Positions 41,269-50,714 of a stretch of 64,000 bases of DNA are shown here, piece by piece. The notes beneath the pieces were generated by a model. That model saw only the letters and a program-made list of their open reading frames with translations. It ran no database searches and was not told where the DNA came from. Positions within the stretch are counted from its first letter, which is position 1. Every line of letters starts with the position of its first letter. A program made the position numbers and the translations under genes. Source of the DNA: Brevundimonas vesicularis (GTDB taxonomy: Bacteria > Pseudomonadota > Alphaproteobacteria > Caulobacterales > Caulobacteraceae); NCBI RefSeq assembly GCF_014204545.1, contig NZ_JACHLJ010000003.1:186001-250000 (forward strand), written 5' to 3'.

Positions 41269-41907
41269 ATGAGCGCGCCGTTCGGTTGGAGTGAAGGGCG
41301 CCGTCCGCTGAACCTGGAGGCCGGGCCCAGCCCGTTGATGACCTCGCCTTGTCCGCACGACCGGGAGACCGCGCCGCCGACGGCGGCACAGGTGGAACGC
41401 GCTTTGGGCGCAGCCGCCGCCCGCGTGGCCGCCGCTGGGGACAGGCTGACGCGCCCCCGGCGCAGGGTGCTGGAGCTCCTGCTTATCGCGGGCTCTCCGG
41501 CCAAGGCCTATGATCTCGTGGCGACGTATCACCGGGAGGCCCGCGTCGCGAAGCCTGCGACGGTCTATCGGGCGCTGCAGTTCCTCGAGACCCGAGGACT
41601 GGTTCATCGTCTTTCCACCCTCAAATCCTACGTGGCCTGCGATCCCGAGCGGCCCGGCGCGCCGGCCCTTTACCTGCTGTGCGACTGCTGCGGCTCCTGT
41701 CGCGAGGTTCCCGCGCCCGACCTGGCTGCGCTGAACGCGGCCGCGACAGCGGCGGGCTACGAGATCGAACGGATCACGCTCGAAGGCCAGGGTCTGTGTT
41801 CGGCTTGCCGCCCGCCGCGCCCCGGCGCCGCCCGGGATCCGGTCCTCCAGACGGAGCCGGAGGCGGCCGCGGGGTCCGGGCCCGCAAGCATTGAGCCGCG
41901 CCCCTGA
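41269..41907 (+). CDS. Fur-family regulator, Zur-like with altered sensing site
   Basis: A Fur-fold regulator of up to 212 residues (start 41269; ATG 41338 gives 189 and is closer to family length). The DNA-binding helix region RLTRPRRRVLELLL and KPATVYRALQFLETRGLVHRL are typical of Zur, and the structural zinc pairs CDCCGSC and CSAC are present. Compared with E. coli Zur, His77, Cys88 and Glu111 are conserved but the position of His96 is Pro/Ala, so the sensing site differs. The C-terminal tail of about 35 residues is extra. It is divergent from zntA and converges on an acyltransferase with no gap. Confidence 0.85.
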   Translation: MSAPFGWSEGRRPLNLEAGPSPLMTSPCPHDRETAPPTAAQVERALGAAAARVAAAGDRLTRPRRRVLELLLIAGSPAKAYDLVATYHREARVAKPATVYRALQFLETRGLVHRLSTLKSYVACDPERPGAPALYLLCDCCGSCREVPAPDLAALNAAATAAGYEIERITLEGQGLCSACRPPRPGAARDPVLQTEPEAAAGSGPASIEPRP

Positions 41908-43113
41908 TCAAGCCCGCGGCGGGTCGATGACGGCCTGGCCCGGGCGCCCGGCCGCGGCGACGCCGGGGCCCGCGGCCAGTTCCATGGCCCGTTCGGTGGC
42001 GGCGGCCGACATTCGGGTCGCCCCCCCCCGTCGGGACGGACTAAGCCAGGTCTGGACCGGTCGGTCGAAGCCGTAGCGAAACACGGCGGCGGCCACGAAC
42101 GCCCCGACCAAGCCGATCGCCCACAGGACCCAGCGAACGCCGGACGACCACGCCTCCTGTCCAAGGGCGTCGAGCAGGCCGAACCAGACGATGCGGCTCA
42201 CCTCATTCGTGAGGAACATCGAGAACGACATTAGGGCCAGATGCTCGATCAGCCGTGAAGGACTGCGCACCGGCACGGCGCCGGCGGCCCAGATGATCAC
42301 GGTCATCAGGCCGAGCGACACCAGGCTGAAGGCGCCGAAGGCCTGCAGCCCCACGAGCGCGAAGGCGGCGGCGAGGCCGATCGCCCTGGCCCGGTGCGGC
42401 GCGACACAGACCCGCGAACCGTAGAAGGCCGCCGCGACTCCGAGCAGGAAGAGCGGCAGGGCGCGCAGGATGCCGTAGCGCATCGGCAGGCGGTAGATCG
42501 GATCGCCGAGCCACAGCGAGGCGGCGATATCGGCGGCGACGACGAGGAGCGTCGCGCCGATCACCATTGCGACCGGCGGCCAGCGCCACAGGGCGCGGCA
42601 GATCCAGGGCAGCAGGAGATAGCAGCCGATCAGGGCCGAGAGGGTCCAGGTCGGGGCGTTCCACCCCTGCCCGCCCGGCACGCCATAGGCCTGGACCAGT
42701 AGCACCTGCGCGGGCAGTTGCGACCAGTCGAACCAGCGCGGATTGCTGGGCGCGATCCCGGCCAGGGCGGCGCCGCCGACGAGCAGCACCAGGACGAGGC
42801 TGACCGCCAGGTGGGCCGGAATGACCCGCAGCAGGCGCTGGCGCGCATAGGCGCGCAGCGAGGCCTGTCCGGACGCGAGGCGATCACCGTAGATGCGGGC
42901 CAGGACATAGCCGGAGTCGATGATGAAGAAGTCGGTGAGCAGATAGCCGCGCTCGAAGACTGGATGCAATTGTCCGAGAGGCACAGGCGCGGCCTCGCGG
43001 AAATGGTAGAGGATGATCAGCGCCCCTACGATAAAACGCAGCGCGTCCAGCCAGCCGCCGCGCGCGATCCGGACGGGGCGAGGCGATGGCTCGGTCAGCG
43101 CGGCTTCGGGCAT
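41908..43113 (-). CDS. Acyltransferase-3 family membrane protein, second copy
   Basis: A 401-residue multi-span protein with the acyltransferase-3 N-terminus GGWLDALRFIVGALIILYHF (about residues 18-37), FFIIDSGYVLARIYGDRL and RLLRVIPAHL. It likely acylates a surface polymer or lipid. Its ATG abuts the stop of the preceding membrane-protein gene, so it is the last gene of the second czc operon. It and the protein at 7774 are in the same family but do not look like a recent duplicate. Confidence 0.85.
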   Translation of the reverse strand: MPEAALTEPSPRPVRIARGGWLDALRFIVGALIILYHFREAAPVPLGQLHPVFERGYLLTDFFIIDSGYVLARIYGDRLASGQASLRAYARQRLLRVIPAHLAVSLVLVLLVGGAALAGIAPSNPRWFDWSQLPAQVLLVQAYGVPGGQGWNAPTWTLSALIGCYLLLPWICRALWRWPPVAMVIGATLLVVAADIAASLWLGDPIYRLPMRYGILRALPLFLLGVAAAFYGSRVCVAPHRARAIGLAAAFALVGLQAFGAFSLVSLGLMTVIIWAAGAVPVRSPSRLIEHLALMSFSMFLTNEVSRIVWFGLLDALGQEAWSSGVRWVLWAIGLVGAFVAAAVFRYGFDRPVQTWLSPSRRGGATRMSAAATERAMELAAGPGVAAAGRPGQAVIDPPRA

Positions 43114-43536
43114 TCAGTCAGCCTTCCGTGGCGCAGACTTGGCGGCGGCGCTGCGGTGCTCATGTGGACGCAGGACGATCTGGTCTCGCGAAGCGTAGAG
43201 GACGGCCGTTCCCAAAACCCAAACGACGACCAAGCCTCCGACGACCATCAGTCCGGGCCTATCGCGGGGTCCAAACACAAACGAGCAGCCGATCACGCCG
43301 CCCAGAATGGCCCCGTAACCAAAATGCAGCGGCACCTTGTGTGCGCCCAGCAGCAGAAGGGCCATGCAGAAGACCAGGCCTCCTGCGAACAGGCTGACCC
43401 CGATGGCGACGAGCGTATCGAGCACGGGCCGTGGCTTCAGCGGGCGCGCCTGGAGCCGCCGCCTACCTCGTTGGCGATAGCGGCCTTCCCGCCAACGAAT
43501 GCTCCGGCCGCGCACGGTGAAGCGTTTGCCGGCCAT
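43114..43536 (-). CDS. Hypothetical membrane protein of the czc operon
   Basis: A 140-residue protein with a strongly basic N-terminus of about 38 residues (many Arg) and three hydrophobic segments (about 40-62, 70-88 and 93-112). No family was recognised. It starts 3 bases after the DUF305 stop and ends directly before the acyltransferase start, so it is translated as part of the same operon. Function unknown. Confidence 0.7.
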   Translation of the reverse strand: MAGKRFTVRGRSIRWREGRYRQRGRRRLQARPLKPRPVLDTLVAIGVSLFAGGLVFCMALLLLGAHKVPLHFGYGAILGGVIGCSFVFGPRDRPGLMVVGGLVVVWVLGTAVLYASRDQIVLRPHEHRSAAAKSAPRKAD

Positions 43537-43539
43537 GCG

Positions 43540-43983
43540 TCAGGGCCTTGCGTTGGGCGCGGGCGTGTCCTCATGGCGCGCAAGAAGGATTCTCATCCGG
43601 ACAATTTCGGATTCCTGGGCCGCAATGATCTCATCGGCCAGATTACGCACGTCGCGGGCTTCGCCATGCTCGACGGCGACCTTGGCCATTGCGAGCGCAC
43701 CCTCGTGGTGGGCGATCATTCCGCGCAGGAAGTCGATGTCGGCGTCGCCCGTGTAGTTGATGCTCATGGCCTGGTGCATCTTCGCGCTGGCCTCGCGATA
43801 GGCGCGAGTCGATGGGCTGTCCGTGGTCTCGCCAGCGTGGCTTGCCTCGGTGTCGCTCGGGCGAGAGTCAGCCGCCGACGGCGCCGCAGGGACCTCGCGG
43901 GTTTGCCGCGAGATCATCCCGAAGGCGAAGACCGACAGGGCGAGAAAGACGGCGATGACGGAAATCCATCCGAAACGCTTCAT
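43540..43983 (-). CDS. DUF305 protein with membrane anchor
   Basis: A 147-residue protein with an N-terminal hydrophobic anchor (residues 5-23) and one DUF305 domain (MHQAMSINYTGDADIDFLRGMIAHHEGALAMAKVAVEHG, positions about 67-108, then RNLADEIIAAQESEIVRM). It is the third DUF305 gene of the window and the only one in a Zn/Co/Cd rather than copper setting. It overlaps the P1B-4 ATPase stop by 4 bases. Probably periplasmic; metal binding is inferred. Confidence 0.88.
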   Translation of the reverse strand: MKRFGWISVIAVFLALSVFAFGMISRQTREVPAAPSAADSRPSDTEASHAGETTDSPSTRAYREASAKMHQAMSINYTGDADIDFLRGMIAHHEGALAMAKVAVEHGEARDVRNLADEIIAAQESEIVRMRILLARHEDTPAPNARP

Positions 43984-46046
43984 GACGATGTCCTCGAGAG
44001 AGCCGGCGGGGCCACGGGGGCGGCCGGGATTGCACTGGGAAGGATGGGCGCCGTTCGGTCGCGGTAGCCGAGCAGGCGCAGAGCGTTGAACACCACCAGC
44101 AGGGTCGACCCCTCGTGGAGCGCCACGGCAGGGCCGATGCCAAGGCCGAGGATCGTCGCCGGCACAAGGAAGGCGACGATTCCGAGACTGACGTAGAGAT
44201 TCTGGAGAATGATGCGCCGCGTCTGTCGGCTGAGACCGACGGTGAAGGGCAGCTGCGACAGGTCGTCGGACATCAAGGCGACGTCGGCGGTCTCAAGCGC
44301 AACATCGGAGCCAGCCGCGCCCATCGCGATACCGACGGTCGCCGTGGCCATGGCCGGGGCGTCGTTCACCCCGTCGCCGACCATGGCAATCTTGCCGTCA
44401 GCGCGAAGGCGTTTGATGGCGTCGACCTTGTCCTCGGGCATGAGGTCGCCCCAAGCCTCTGTCAGGCCGACCTGTCCGGCGATCGCCTGTGCGGCCTTCT
44501 GGTGATCGCCCGAGATCATGATCATTCGCCCGATGCCGAGGGCGCGAAGAGCGGTCAGCGTCGGCCGCGCTGCTGGGCGAGGCGTATCAAGAAGCCCAAT
44601 GACACCGAGATCGCGCGTGCCGCGTCGCACCACCATCAGGGTTCGCCCCTGCAGTCGCAACTGAGCGACGACAGAGGTTGTTTCGTCGCCGAGCGGCGCT
44701 ACGCCGTCGACGCCGAACATCTCCGGCTTCCCTATCCAGATCGTCTCGCCGTGCAGCTGGGCGGTCACGCCCTTGCCCGTCAGGCTCTTGAGGTCGATCG
44801 CGGCCGGGATGATCGTATCGCGCAAGCGTGCGCCACCGTCGCGCGCGATGGCCTCCGCCAACGGGTGGTCGCTGAGCCGTTCGACCGCCACAGCGACCGC
44901 CAGAAGATCGCCCTCCTTCGTCCCGCGCACCGTCATGACGTCGGTGATCCGCGGCCGTCCCTCGGTCAGGGTGCCGGTCTTGTCGAAGGCGATGGCGTTG
45001 AGCGAGCCGAGGTTCTCCAACGGCGCGCCGCCCTTGATCAGGACACCGGCGCGCGCCGCACGGGCGACGCCCGAGAGGACGGCGCTCGGGGTGGCGATGG
45101 CGAGCGCGCAAGGACTCGCGGCGACCAGCACGGCCATGGCGCGATAGAAGCTGTCGCGGAACGGCTCATCGACGACGACCCAGGCGAACAGCAGGACAAA
45201 GGCGAGCGCCAGCACCACAGGCACGAAGATGCGTTCGAACCTGTCCGTGAAGCGCTGGGTCGGCGACTTCTGCGTCTCGGCCTCACTCACCATCCGAACC
45301 ACCTTGGCCAGGGTGGTGTCGCTCGATGTGCGGGTCGTCTCAATCTCGATGGCGCCTGAGCCATTGATGGTGCCCGCGAAGACGAGAGACGGCGATCCGA
45401 CCTGGGCCGGTCTCGCCCGCGCCGCCTCGGGATCCGCGACGGGCTGCTTGTCGACAGGCATGCTTTCGCCGGTCACGGGGGCTTGGTTGATGCTTGTGGT
45501 GCCGACCACGACAAAGCCATCAGCGGGCAGTCGTTCGTTTGGACGCACCACCACGGTGTCGCCGACGACCAAATCTTCGACAGGCAATTCGACGACCTGC
45601 CCGTCGCGTCGCACATGGGCTGTCCGGGGGGCAAGCTCGGCCAGGGCCTCGATCGCGCGTTTGGCGCGGCCCATGGCGTAGTGTTCGAGCGCGTGGCCGA
45701 TGCTGAACAGAAACAGCAGGAGAGCGCCTTCGGCCCAGGCCCCGAGCGCCGCCGCACCTGCGGCTGCGACGAGCATCAAGGTATCGATCTCGAAGCGCTT
45801 CTGGCGGAGGTTCTCGAACGCTTCTCGCACCGTAAAAAAGCCGCCGAAGATGTAGGCGATCAGGAAGAGGGCGAGGGGAATCCAAGCGGGAAGGCCCGTT
45901 GCGAGTTTCTCGAGGGCGAATCCAAGGCCCAGAGCAAGGCCACTTGTCAGGGCGAAGATCAGCTCCGTATTGGAGCCTAGAACGCCACCGTGATCGTGCT
46001 CCTCGGACTTGGTGTGGAGATGGTCCGGCAGTGTTGTGCTGGTCAT
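43980..46046 (-). CDS. czcP: P1B-4 ATPase (CzcP/CtpD type; Co/Zn/Cd)
   Basis: A 688-residue heavy-metal ATPase started at ATG 46046 (an in-frame start 78 bases upstream adds Arg-rich residues). It has a His-rich N-terminus (DHLHTKSEEHDHGG), no HMA domain, the SPC motif (AASPCALAIATP) in place of CPC, and HEGSTLLVVFNALRLL in the last span, the signature of class P1B-4. [19 protein letters not shown] and GDGVNDAPA are complete. CzcP boosts Zn/Co/Cd efflux alongside CzcCBA. A 150-base gap separates it from the upstream czcN-like gene. Confidence 0.92.
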   Translation of the reverse strand: MTSTTLPDHLHTKSEEHDHGGVLGSNTELIFALTSGLALGLGFALEKLATGLPAWIPLALFLIAYIFGGFFTVREAFENLRQKRFEIDTLMLVAAAGAAALGAWAEGALLLFLFSIGHALEHYAMGRAKRAIEALAELAPRTAHVRRDGQVVELPVEDLVVGDTVVVRPNERLPADGFVVVGTTSINQAPVTGESMPVDKQPVADPEAARARPAQVGSPSLVFAGTINGSGAIEIETTRTSSDTTLAKVVRMVSEAETQKSPTQRFTDRFERIFVPVVLALAFVLLFAWVVVDEPFRDSFYRAMAVLVAASPCALAIATPSAVLSGVARAARAGVLIKGGAPLENLGSLNAIAFDKTGTLTEGRPRITDVMTVRGTKEGDLLAVAVAVERLSDHPLAEAIARDGGARLRDTIIPAAIDLKSLTGKGVTAQLHGETIWIGKPEMFGVDGVAPLGDETTSVVAQLRLQGRTLMVVRRGTRDLGVIGLLDTPRPAARPTLTALRALGIGRMIMISGDHQKAAQAIAGQVGLTEAWGDLMPEDKVDAIKRLRADGKIAMVGDGVNDAPAMATATVGIAMGAAGSDVALETADVALMSDDLSQLPFTVGLSRQTRRIILQNLYVSLGIVAFLVPATILGLGIGPAVALHEGSTLLVVFNALRLLGYRDRTAPILPSAIPAAPVAPPALSRTSS

Positions 46047-46196
46047 AAATAGGGTCCCGTTGCGGGTTGGGAATCGCGGCTGCTTGCGGCGACCGCCGCG
46101 ATCGAGGGGGCGGGATAGCGACACGGGCGAAGGCGCGCCGGGCCAGCGGGTTCCAGCGCGATCCGCTCGCAGGTGGTCATCCCGGTTCTCCCGACC

Positions 46197-46886
46197 TCAG
46201 GGCACGGGCACGACGGCATTAAAGCCCCCGAGCCGCTGGAGCTGCTCAATCGCTTCGAAAAGCGGAAGCGCTAGGAGAAAGACGAAGCCGTCGCGCACCG
46301 TGCGGACGAAGAATACCGGCCGGATCATGATTTCCGCCTCGTCGCGCCATAGGGAGAGCTTGGGCAGGAACCGAGGGGTGCGCTCACGGTAAGCTTGGTA
46401 GTCGTGTCCAAAGGCGTCGGAGAGGAAGCGTTCTTCGCGGCCGACCACGATGCGAAACACCACCCAGCAGGCTAATCCGAAGACCAAACCGACGCTAAGG
46501 CTGCCGGACTGGGCGCCGATGCCAAACGCGCCGATGAAGCTGAAGACGTACAGCGGATTGCGGCTGACCGAATACGGTCCTGCGGATATGATCTCCTGTT
46601 TCTTGCGGCCACCGATGTAAAGGGAACACCAAGCCCGACCGATGATGCAAACCATGATGGCGATCAGGCCCAGATGCTCGACAGGATGTTCGAGCAAGGG
46701 CCAGGATGTGACGAGCGCCGCGCAGACGACAAGAAGCAGGCCCCCGACGAGAATGCCCGCCTTGCGCCATCGTTGAACGGATTGGATATCGACCGCTGAT
46801 CGACAGGCGTCATCAGGGGGCGAGGAGCCGGACAAAGCGGGGCTTGCGGGCTTGGAGACGCTGTCGGAGGGCTCGAGCGGCATCAT
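46197..46886 (-). CDS. czcN: CzcN-like isoprenylcysteine methyltransferase-family membrane protein
   Basis: A 229-residue membrane protein with an ICMT/PEMT-type C-terminal region: SAGPYSVSRNPLYVFSF (about residues 102-118) and REERFLSDAFGHDYQAYRERTPRFLP, which matches the SAM-binding area of this family. CzcN and NccN in other czc clusters belong to the same family and act in metal resistance by an unknown mechanism. It overlaps the CDF gene by 4 bases. A decayed relative of the same superfamily lies at 23866. Confidence 0.82.
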   Translation of the reverse strand: MMPLEPSDSVSKPASPALSGSSPPDDACRSAVDIQSVQRWRKAGILVGGLLLVVCAALVTSWPLLEHPVEHLGLIAIMVCIIGRAWCSLYIGGRKKQEIISAGPYSVSRNPLYVFSFIGAFGIGAQSGSLSVGLVFGLACWVVFRIVVGREERFLSDAFGHDYQAYRERTPRFLPKLSLWRDEAEIMIRPVFFVRTVRDGFVFLLALPLFEAIEQLQRLGGFNAVVPVP

Positions 46887-47485
46887 TGCCCCTCCCCCTC
46901 AGCCGGACGATCCTTAGCCGCATCGCGCAGGATATCCACGCCGCCCTTCAACGCGATGGCGGCCACGAGGACGCCGACGACGAGGTCCGGCCACGCCTGG
47001 CCGAGCCAGAGCACCAGGGCCCCGGCGACGAGGATTCCCCCGTTGGAGGCGAAGTCGTTAAAGCTGAACGTCTCGGCAGCCTTCATGTTGACGTCGCCGC
47101 TGTGCTGACGGCGGATCAACTGCAGGCAGATCAGGTTGATGATCGCTGCGACGACCGAGAGTCCCATCATGGTCGGGCCGATCGGTTCGGTCCCGATGAG
47201 GAATCGACGACCCGCGTCCAGAAGGACGCCAGCGCCGAAGATAAGGAGCATGACGCCCGAGAGGCGCGCCGCCCCCCGCTTCCACGAACCAGGCCGACCG
47301 ATCGCGAGAAAGCTGATCAGATAGACAGCAGCGTCCGAGGCGTTGTCCACTGCATTGGCCAGCAGAGCGCTGGAATCGGCGGACAAGCCGCCGATCCCGA
47401 GCGCTAATGCCAGGCCCGCGTTGAGCGCGAGAACCGTCAGCAACGTGCGTCGCTGCTGACGGTCATCCTGAGTGCGAGCAATCAA
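46883..47485 (-). CDS. CDF-family cation transporter, short form without C-terminal domain
   Basis: A 200-residue CDF protein with five to six spans. Typical positions are GLSADSSALLANAVDNASDAAVYLISFLAIGR (about 33-64) and ETFSFNDFASNGGILVAG (about 136-153). The usual cytoplasmic dimerisation domain of CDF proteins (full length about 300) is absent, and the canonical HxxxD pairs read NxxxD, so metal choice is uncertain. It overlaps czcA and the czcN-like gene by 4 bases each. A frameshifted relative lies at 53830. Confidence 0.82.
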   Translation of the reverse strand: MIARTQDDRQQRRTLLTVLALNAGLALALGIGGLSADSSALLANAVDNASDAAVYLISFLAIGRPGSWKRGAARLSGVMLLIFGAGVLLDAGRRFLIGTEPIGPTMMGLSVVAAIINLICLQLIRRQHSGDVNMKAAETFSFNDFASNGGILVAGALVLWLGQAWPDLVVGVLVAAIALKGGVDILRDAAKDRPAEGEGQ

Positions 47486-50400
47486 TCCTCAACCCCCTCG
47501 TCCTTGCGATGACGCACCGCCTTGGCCGCGAAGGTCGGCAGGACCAGCAGGGTCAGGGCCGTCGCGGTCAGAAGGCCGCCGATGACGACCGTCGCCAGAG
47601 GCTTCTGAACCTCGGCCCCCGCGCCGTGGGCGAGCGCCATCGGGATGAAGCCGACAATGGCGACCAAGGCTGTCGTCAACACCGCACGCAATCGGCTGGA
47701 CGCCCCTTCGATCGCCGCGTCCCGGGGCGCGAGCCCCGCCTGCAATCGCTCGCGAATGGCCTGCATCAAAACAAGTCCGTTCAGGGTCGCCACACCCGAG
47801 ACGGCGATGAAGCCAACGGCCGCAGACACCGAGAACGGCATCCCTCGCATGAGAAGCGCCAAGGCGCCGCCGATCAAGGCCAAGGGCACGCAGGCGAAGA
47901 CCAGCCCAGCCTCGGAGAACGACCCCAGAGCCATAAACAGCAGCACACCGATCAGGACGAAGACGATCGGAATAACCAGGCCCAGCCGTTGTTCGGCCCG
48001 TTTGAGGTTCTCGAACTGACCGCCCCAGGTCAGGCGGACGCCCGGCGGGAGCTGGATTTGGTCCACCTTGGTTTGTGCGTCGGTGACGAAGCCGCCCAGA
48101 TCCCGGCCGCGAACGTTGGCCTGGACCACCATCCGTCGGCTACCGTCGTTGCGGCTGATCTGGTTCGGCCCCTCGGCGCTTTGGATACGGGCTACCGAAG
48201 ACAGCGGCACGGTTACGCCTGTCGAAGAGACGATCGGCAGGGCCGCGAGCGCCGCCGGATCGTTGCGCGCATCGTCCGGAAGACGGACGACGACGTCGAA
48301 GCGACGGTCGCCCTCGAAAATCCGGCCGGCCTCCGCGCCGCCGATGGCGGCCGAGACCGCTTCAGAAACGTCGGCTGCGGACAGGCCGTAGCTGGCCGCC
48401 GCGAACCGATCGACGCTGACCGTGAGCGTCGGCAAGCCCGACGCTTGTTCGACGCGAACGTCGGCGGAGCCGGTGGTCTGCCGCAGTACGCCGGCCACCT
48501 CATCAGCGACCCGCTGCATGGTGTCGAAGTCATCGCCGTAGACCATGACCGCGAGGTCGGTCCGGACCCCGGAAATGAGTTCGTTGAAGCGGAGCTCGAT
48601 GGGTTGGCTGAACTCGAAATTATTCCCGATCTGTTGGTTGGCGAGCTCTTCGAACCGCTCGAGCAAGGCTTCCTTCTCGAGACCTGAATCCGGCCAGTCC
48701 TTGCGGTCCTTCAGAACGATGACGCTGTCCGAAATGTTGGGCGGCATCGGGTCGACGGCAGCCTCGGCGGTGCCGGTCCTGGAGAACATGGTCTCGACTT
48801 CCGGCTGGGCGGTGATGACCCGTTCCAACGCCATCTGCATGGCGAGGGACTGTTCCAGCGACGCCGAGGGAACACGCAGCGCCTGCATGGCGATGTCGCC
48901 CTCGTCCAGAGTGGGGATGAACTCCCGTCCCAGGGACGAGAAGGCCAGACCACCGACAACAACCGCGCCGAGTGCCGAGATCAGCACGATCTTAGGACGA
49001 TCGACGGCGGCGCGGATGGCCGGCTGGATCCAACGCCGCGCGTGGCGGAGCAGGAAGGTCTCATGTTCGTGGGCTTGGCCGTGTTCGTCGGTCTCGACCT
49101 TCTTGGGGTCCCGCACCAGCAGGGCCGTCATGGCCGGAACGAAGGTGAAGGAGAAGATGAAGGCGCCGACGAGCGCCAGCATGACCGTTGCGCCCATGGG
49201 GACGAACGTCTTGCCCTCGACGCCCTCGAGCATCAGCAAGGGGGTGAAGACGAGCAGGATAATCAGCTGACCGAAGGCGGCTGGCTTGACCATCTTGCGA
49301 GCTGCGGCCACGGCGACATCAAGGCGTTCCCGACGGGTCAGAGCCCGTCCCAGATCGATCCGCCGCTGCGACAGCATCAACAAGGTGCTTTCAACGACGA
49401 TGACCGCCCCATCGACCAGAAGGCCGAAGTCCAGCGCGCCCAAGCTCATCAGGTTTCCACTGATGCCAAACCTATTCATGCCGATGACGGCGAACAGGAA
49501 GCTGATCGGGATCATCAAGGCCGTGATGCTGGCCGCACGAATGTTTCCGAGCAGCAGGAACAGCACGACGATGACCAGAAGGGCGCCCTCGGTGAGGTTG
49601 CGGGCCACGGTCGAGATGGTCGAGTTGACCAGGGCGCTACGGTCAAGGACCGTCACCGCCTCGATCCCTGCGGGCAGAGTCTTGCGAACCTCATCGAGTC
49701 GCTCCCCGGCCGCCTGGGCCACGGTGCGGCTGTTGCCGCCCGCGATCATCAGCGCCGTTCCGAGCACGGCCTCGTGGCCGTCACGGCTGGCGCCGCCCAG
49801 GCGCGGAGCCTGGCCGATCTCGACCGTGGCGACATCGGCGACCCGCACGATCAGGCCGTTCCGGTTGACGACCGGCGCCTGAGCCAGATCTTCCACGGTG
49901 GAGGCCAAGGCGTCGGTGCGGACCGTCAGAGCTTCGCCAGCGCGCTGGATATAGCCTGCGCCGGCCTGAGTGTTGGCGCGATCGAGGGCCTGGATAAGGT
50001 CGCCCATGCCCAGGCCGTAGGCGGAAAGGCGCGCCGCGTCCGGACGGACCGCATACTCCTTCACATAGCCGCCGACGGTGTCGACGCCGGCGAGACCGGG
50101 GGCGGTCCGCATTTGCGGCGCGACGATCCAGTCCTGCACGGTGCGCAGATAGGTGGCGCGCTGCTGCGGGGTCGAAAGCAGATCGCCTTCGGGCGTCAGA
50201 TAGGCTCCGCCCGCCTGCCAGCCCGGCTCGCCAGGCTTGGCGAGGTTCTGACTGTTGAATGGCTTGTAGTCGATCGTCCACATCAGCACTTCACCGAGGC
50301 CCGTGGTGATCGGGGCCATGGTCGGCTCCACCCCGTCAGGCATGGCCTCCCGGGCGCCCGCGAGCCGTTCGGCGACCTGCTGGCGCGCGAAATAGATGTC

Positions 50401-50703
50401 GGTCTGGTCGGTAAAGATGACCGTGACCTGGCTGAAGCCGTTTCGGCTGAGGGATCGGGTCGTGGTCAGGCCGGGAATGCCGGCCATGGCGGTTTCAATC
50501 GGGTAGGTGACCTGTCGTTCGATCTGTTCAGGCGCGAGCGCCGGAGCGACCGTGGTCACCTGGACCTGGCGATTGGTGATATCCGGCACGGCGTCGATGG
50601 GAAGCCGTGTCAGCTCGAGGAGTCCGTAGGCCGCGACAAGCGCCGTGGCGAGAACCACGAACCATCGGAATTTGACCGAGAGTTCGATGATGAATTTGAA
50701 CAT
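47482..50703 (-). CDS. czcA: CzcA-family heavy-metal efflux RND pump (HME1 type), second copy
   Basis: A 1073-residue proton-driven divalent-metal pump. The fourth-helix motif DFGLLVDGAVIVVES (about residues 415-429) has both Asp and the Glu of HME1, with Ser replacing the usual final Asn. An extra segment near residues 150-190 (NSQNLAKPGEPGWQAGGAYLTPEGDLL) is not in the first copy. It starts 11 bases after the adaptor and overlaps the CDF gene by 4 bases. Substrates are expected among Zn, Co, Cd and Ni. Confidence 0.93.
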   Translation of the reverse strand: MFKFIIELSVKFRWFVVLATALVAAYGLLELTRLPIDAVPDITNRQVQVTTVAPALAPEQIERQVTYPIETAMAGIPGLTTTRSLSRNGFSQVTVIFTDQTDIYFARQQVAERLAGAREAMPDGVEPTMAPITTGLGEVLMWTIDYKPFNSQNLAKPGEPGWQAGGAYLTPEGDLLSTPQQRATYLRTVQDWIVAPQMRTAPGLAGVDTVGGYVKEYAVRPDAARLSAYGLGMGDLIQALDRANTQAGAGYIQRAGEALTVRTDALASTVEDLAQAPVVNRNGLIVRVADVATVEIGQAPRLGGASRDGHEAVLGTALMIAGGNSRTVAQAAGERLDEVRKTLPAGIEAVTVLDRSALVNSTISTVARNLTEGALLVIVVLFLLLGNIRAASITALMIPISFLFAVIGMNRFGISGNLMSLGALDFGLLVDGAVIVVESTLLMLSQRRIDLGRALTRRERLDVAVAAARKMVKPAAFGQLIILLVFTPLLMLEGVEGKTFVPMGATVMLALVGAFIFSFTFVPAMTALLVRDPKKVETDEHGQAHEHETFLLRHARRWIQPAIRAAVDRPKIVLISALGAVVVGGLAFSSLGREFIPTLDEGDIAMQALRVPSASLEQSLAMQMALERVITAQPEVETMFSRTGTAEAAVDPMPPNISDSVIVLKDRKDWPDSGLEKEALLERFEELANQQIGNNFEFSQPIELRFNELISGVRTDLAVMVYGDDFDTMQRVADEVAGVLRQTTGSADVRVEQASGLPTLTVSVDRFAAASYGLSAADVSEAVSAAIGGAEAGRIFEGDRRFDVVVRLPDDARNDPAALAALPIVSSTGVTVPLSSVARIQSAEGPNQISRNDGSRRMVVQANVRGRDLGGFVTDAQTKVDQIQLPPGVRLTWGGQFENLKRAEQRLGLVIPIVFVLIGVLLFMALGSFSEAGLVFACVPLALIGGALALLMRGMPFSVSAAVGFIAVSGVATLNGLVLMQAIRERLQAGLAPRDAAIEGASSRLRAVLTTALVAIVGFIPMALAHGAGAEVQKPLATVVIGGLLTATALTLLVLPTFAAKAVRHRKDEGVED

Positions 50704-50714
50704 GCGGTGCGCCC

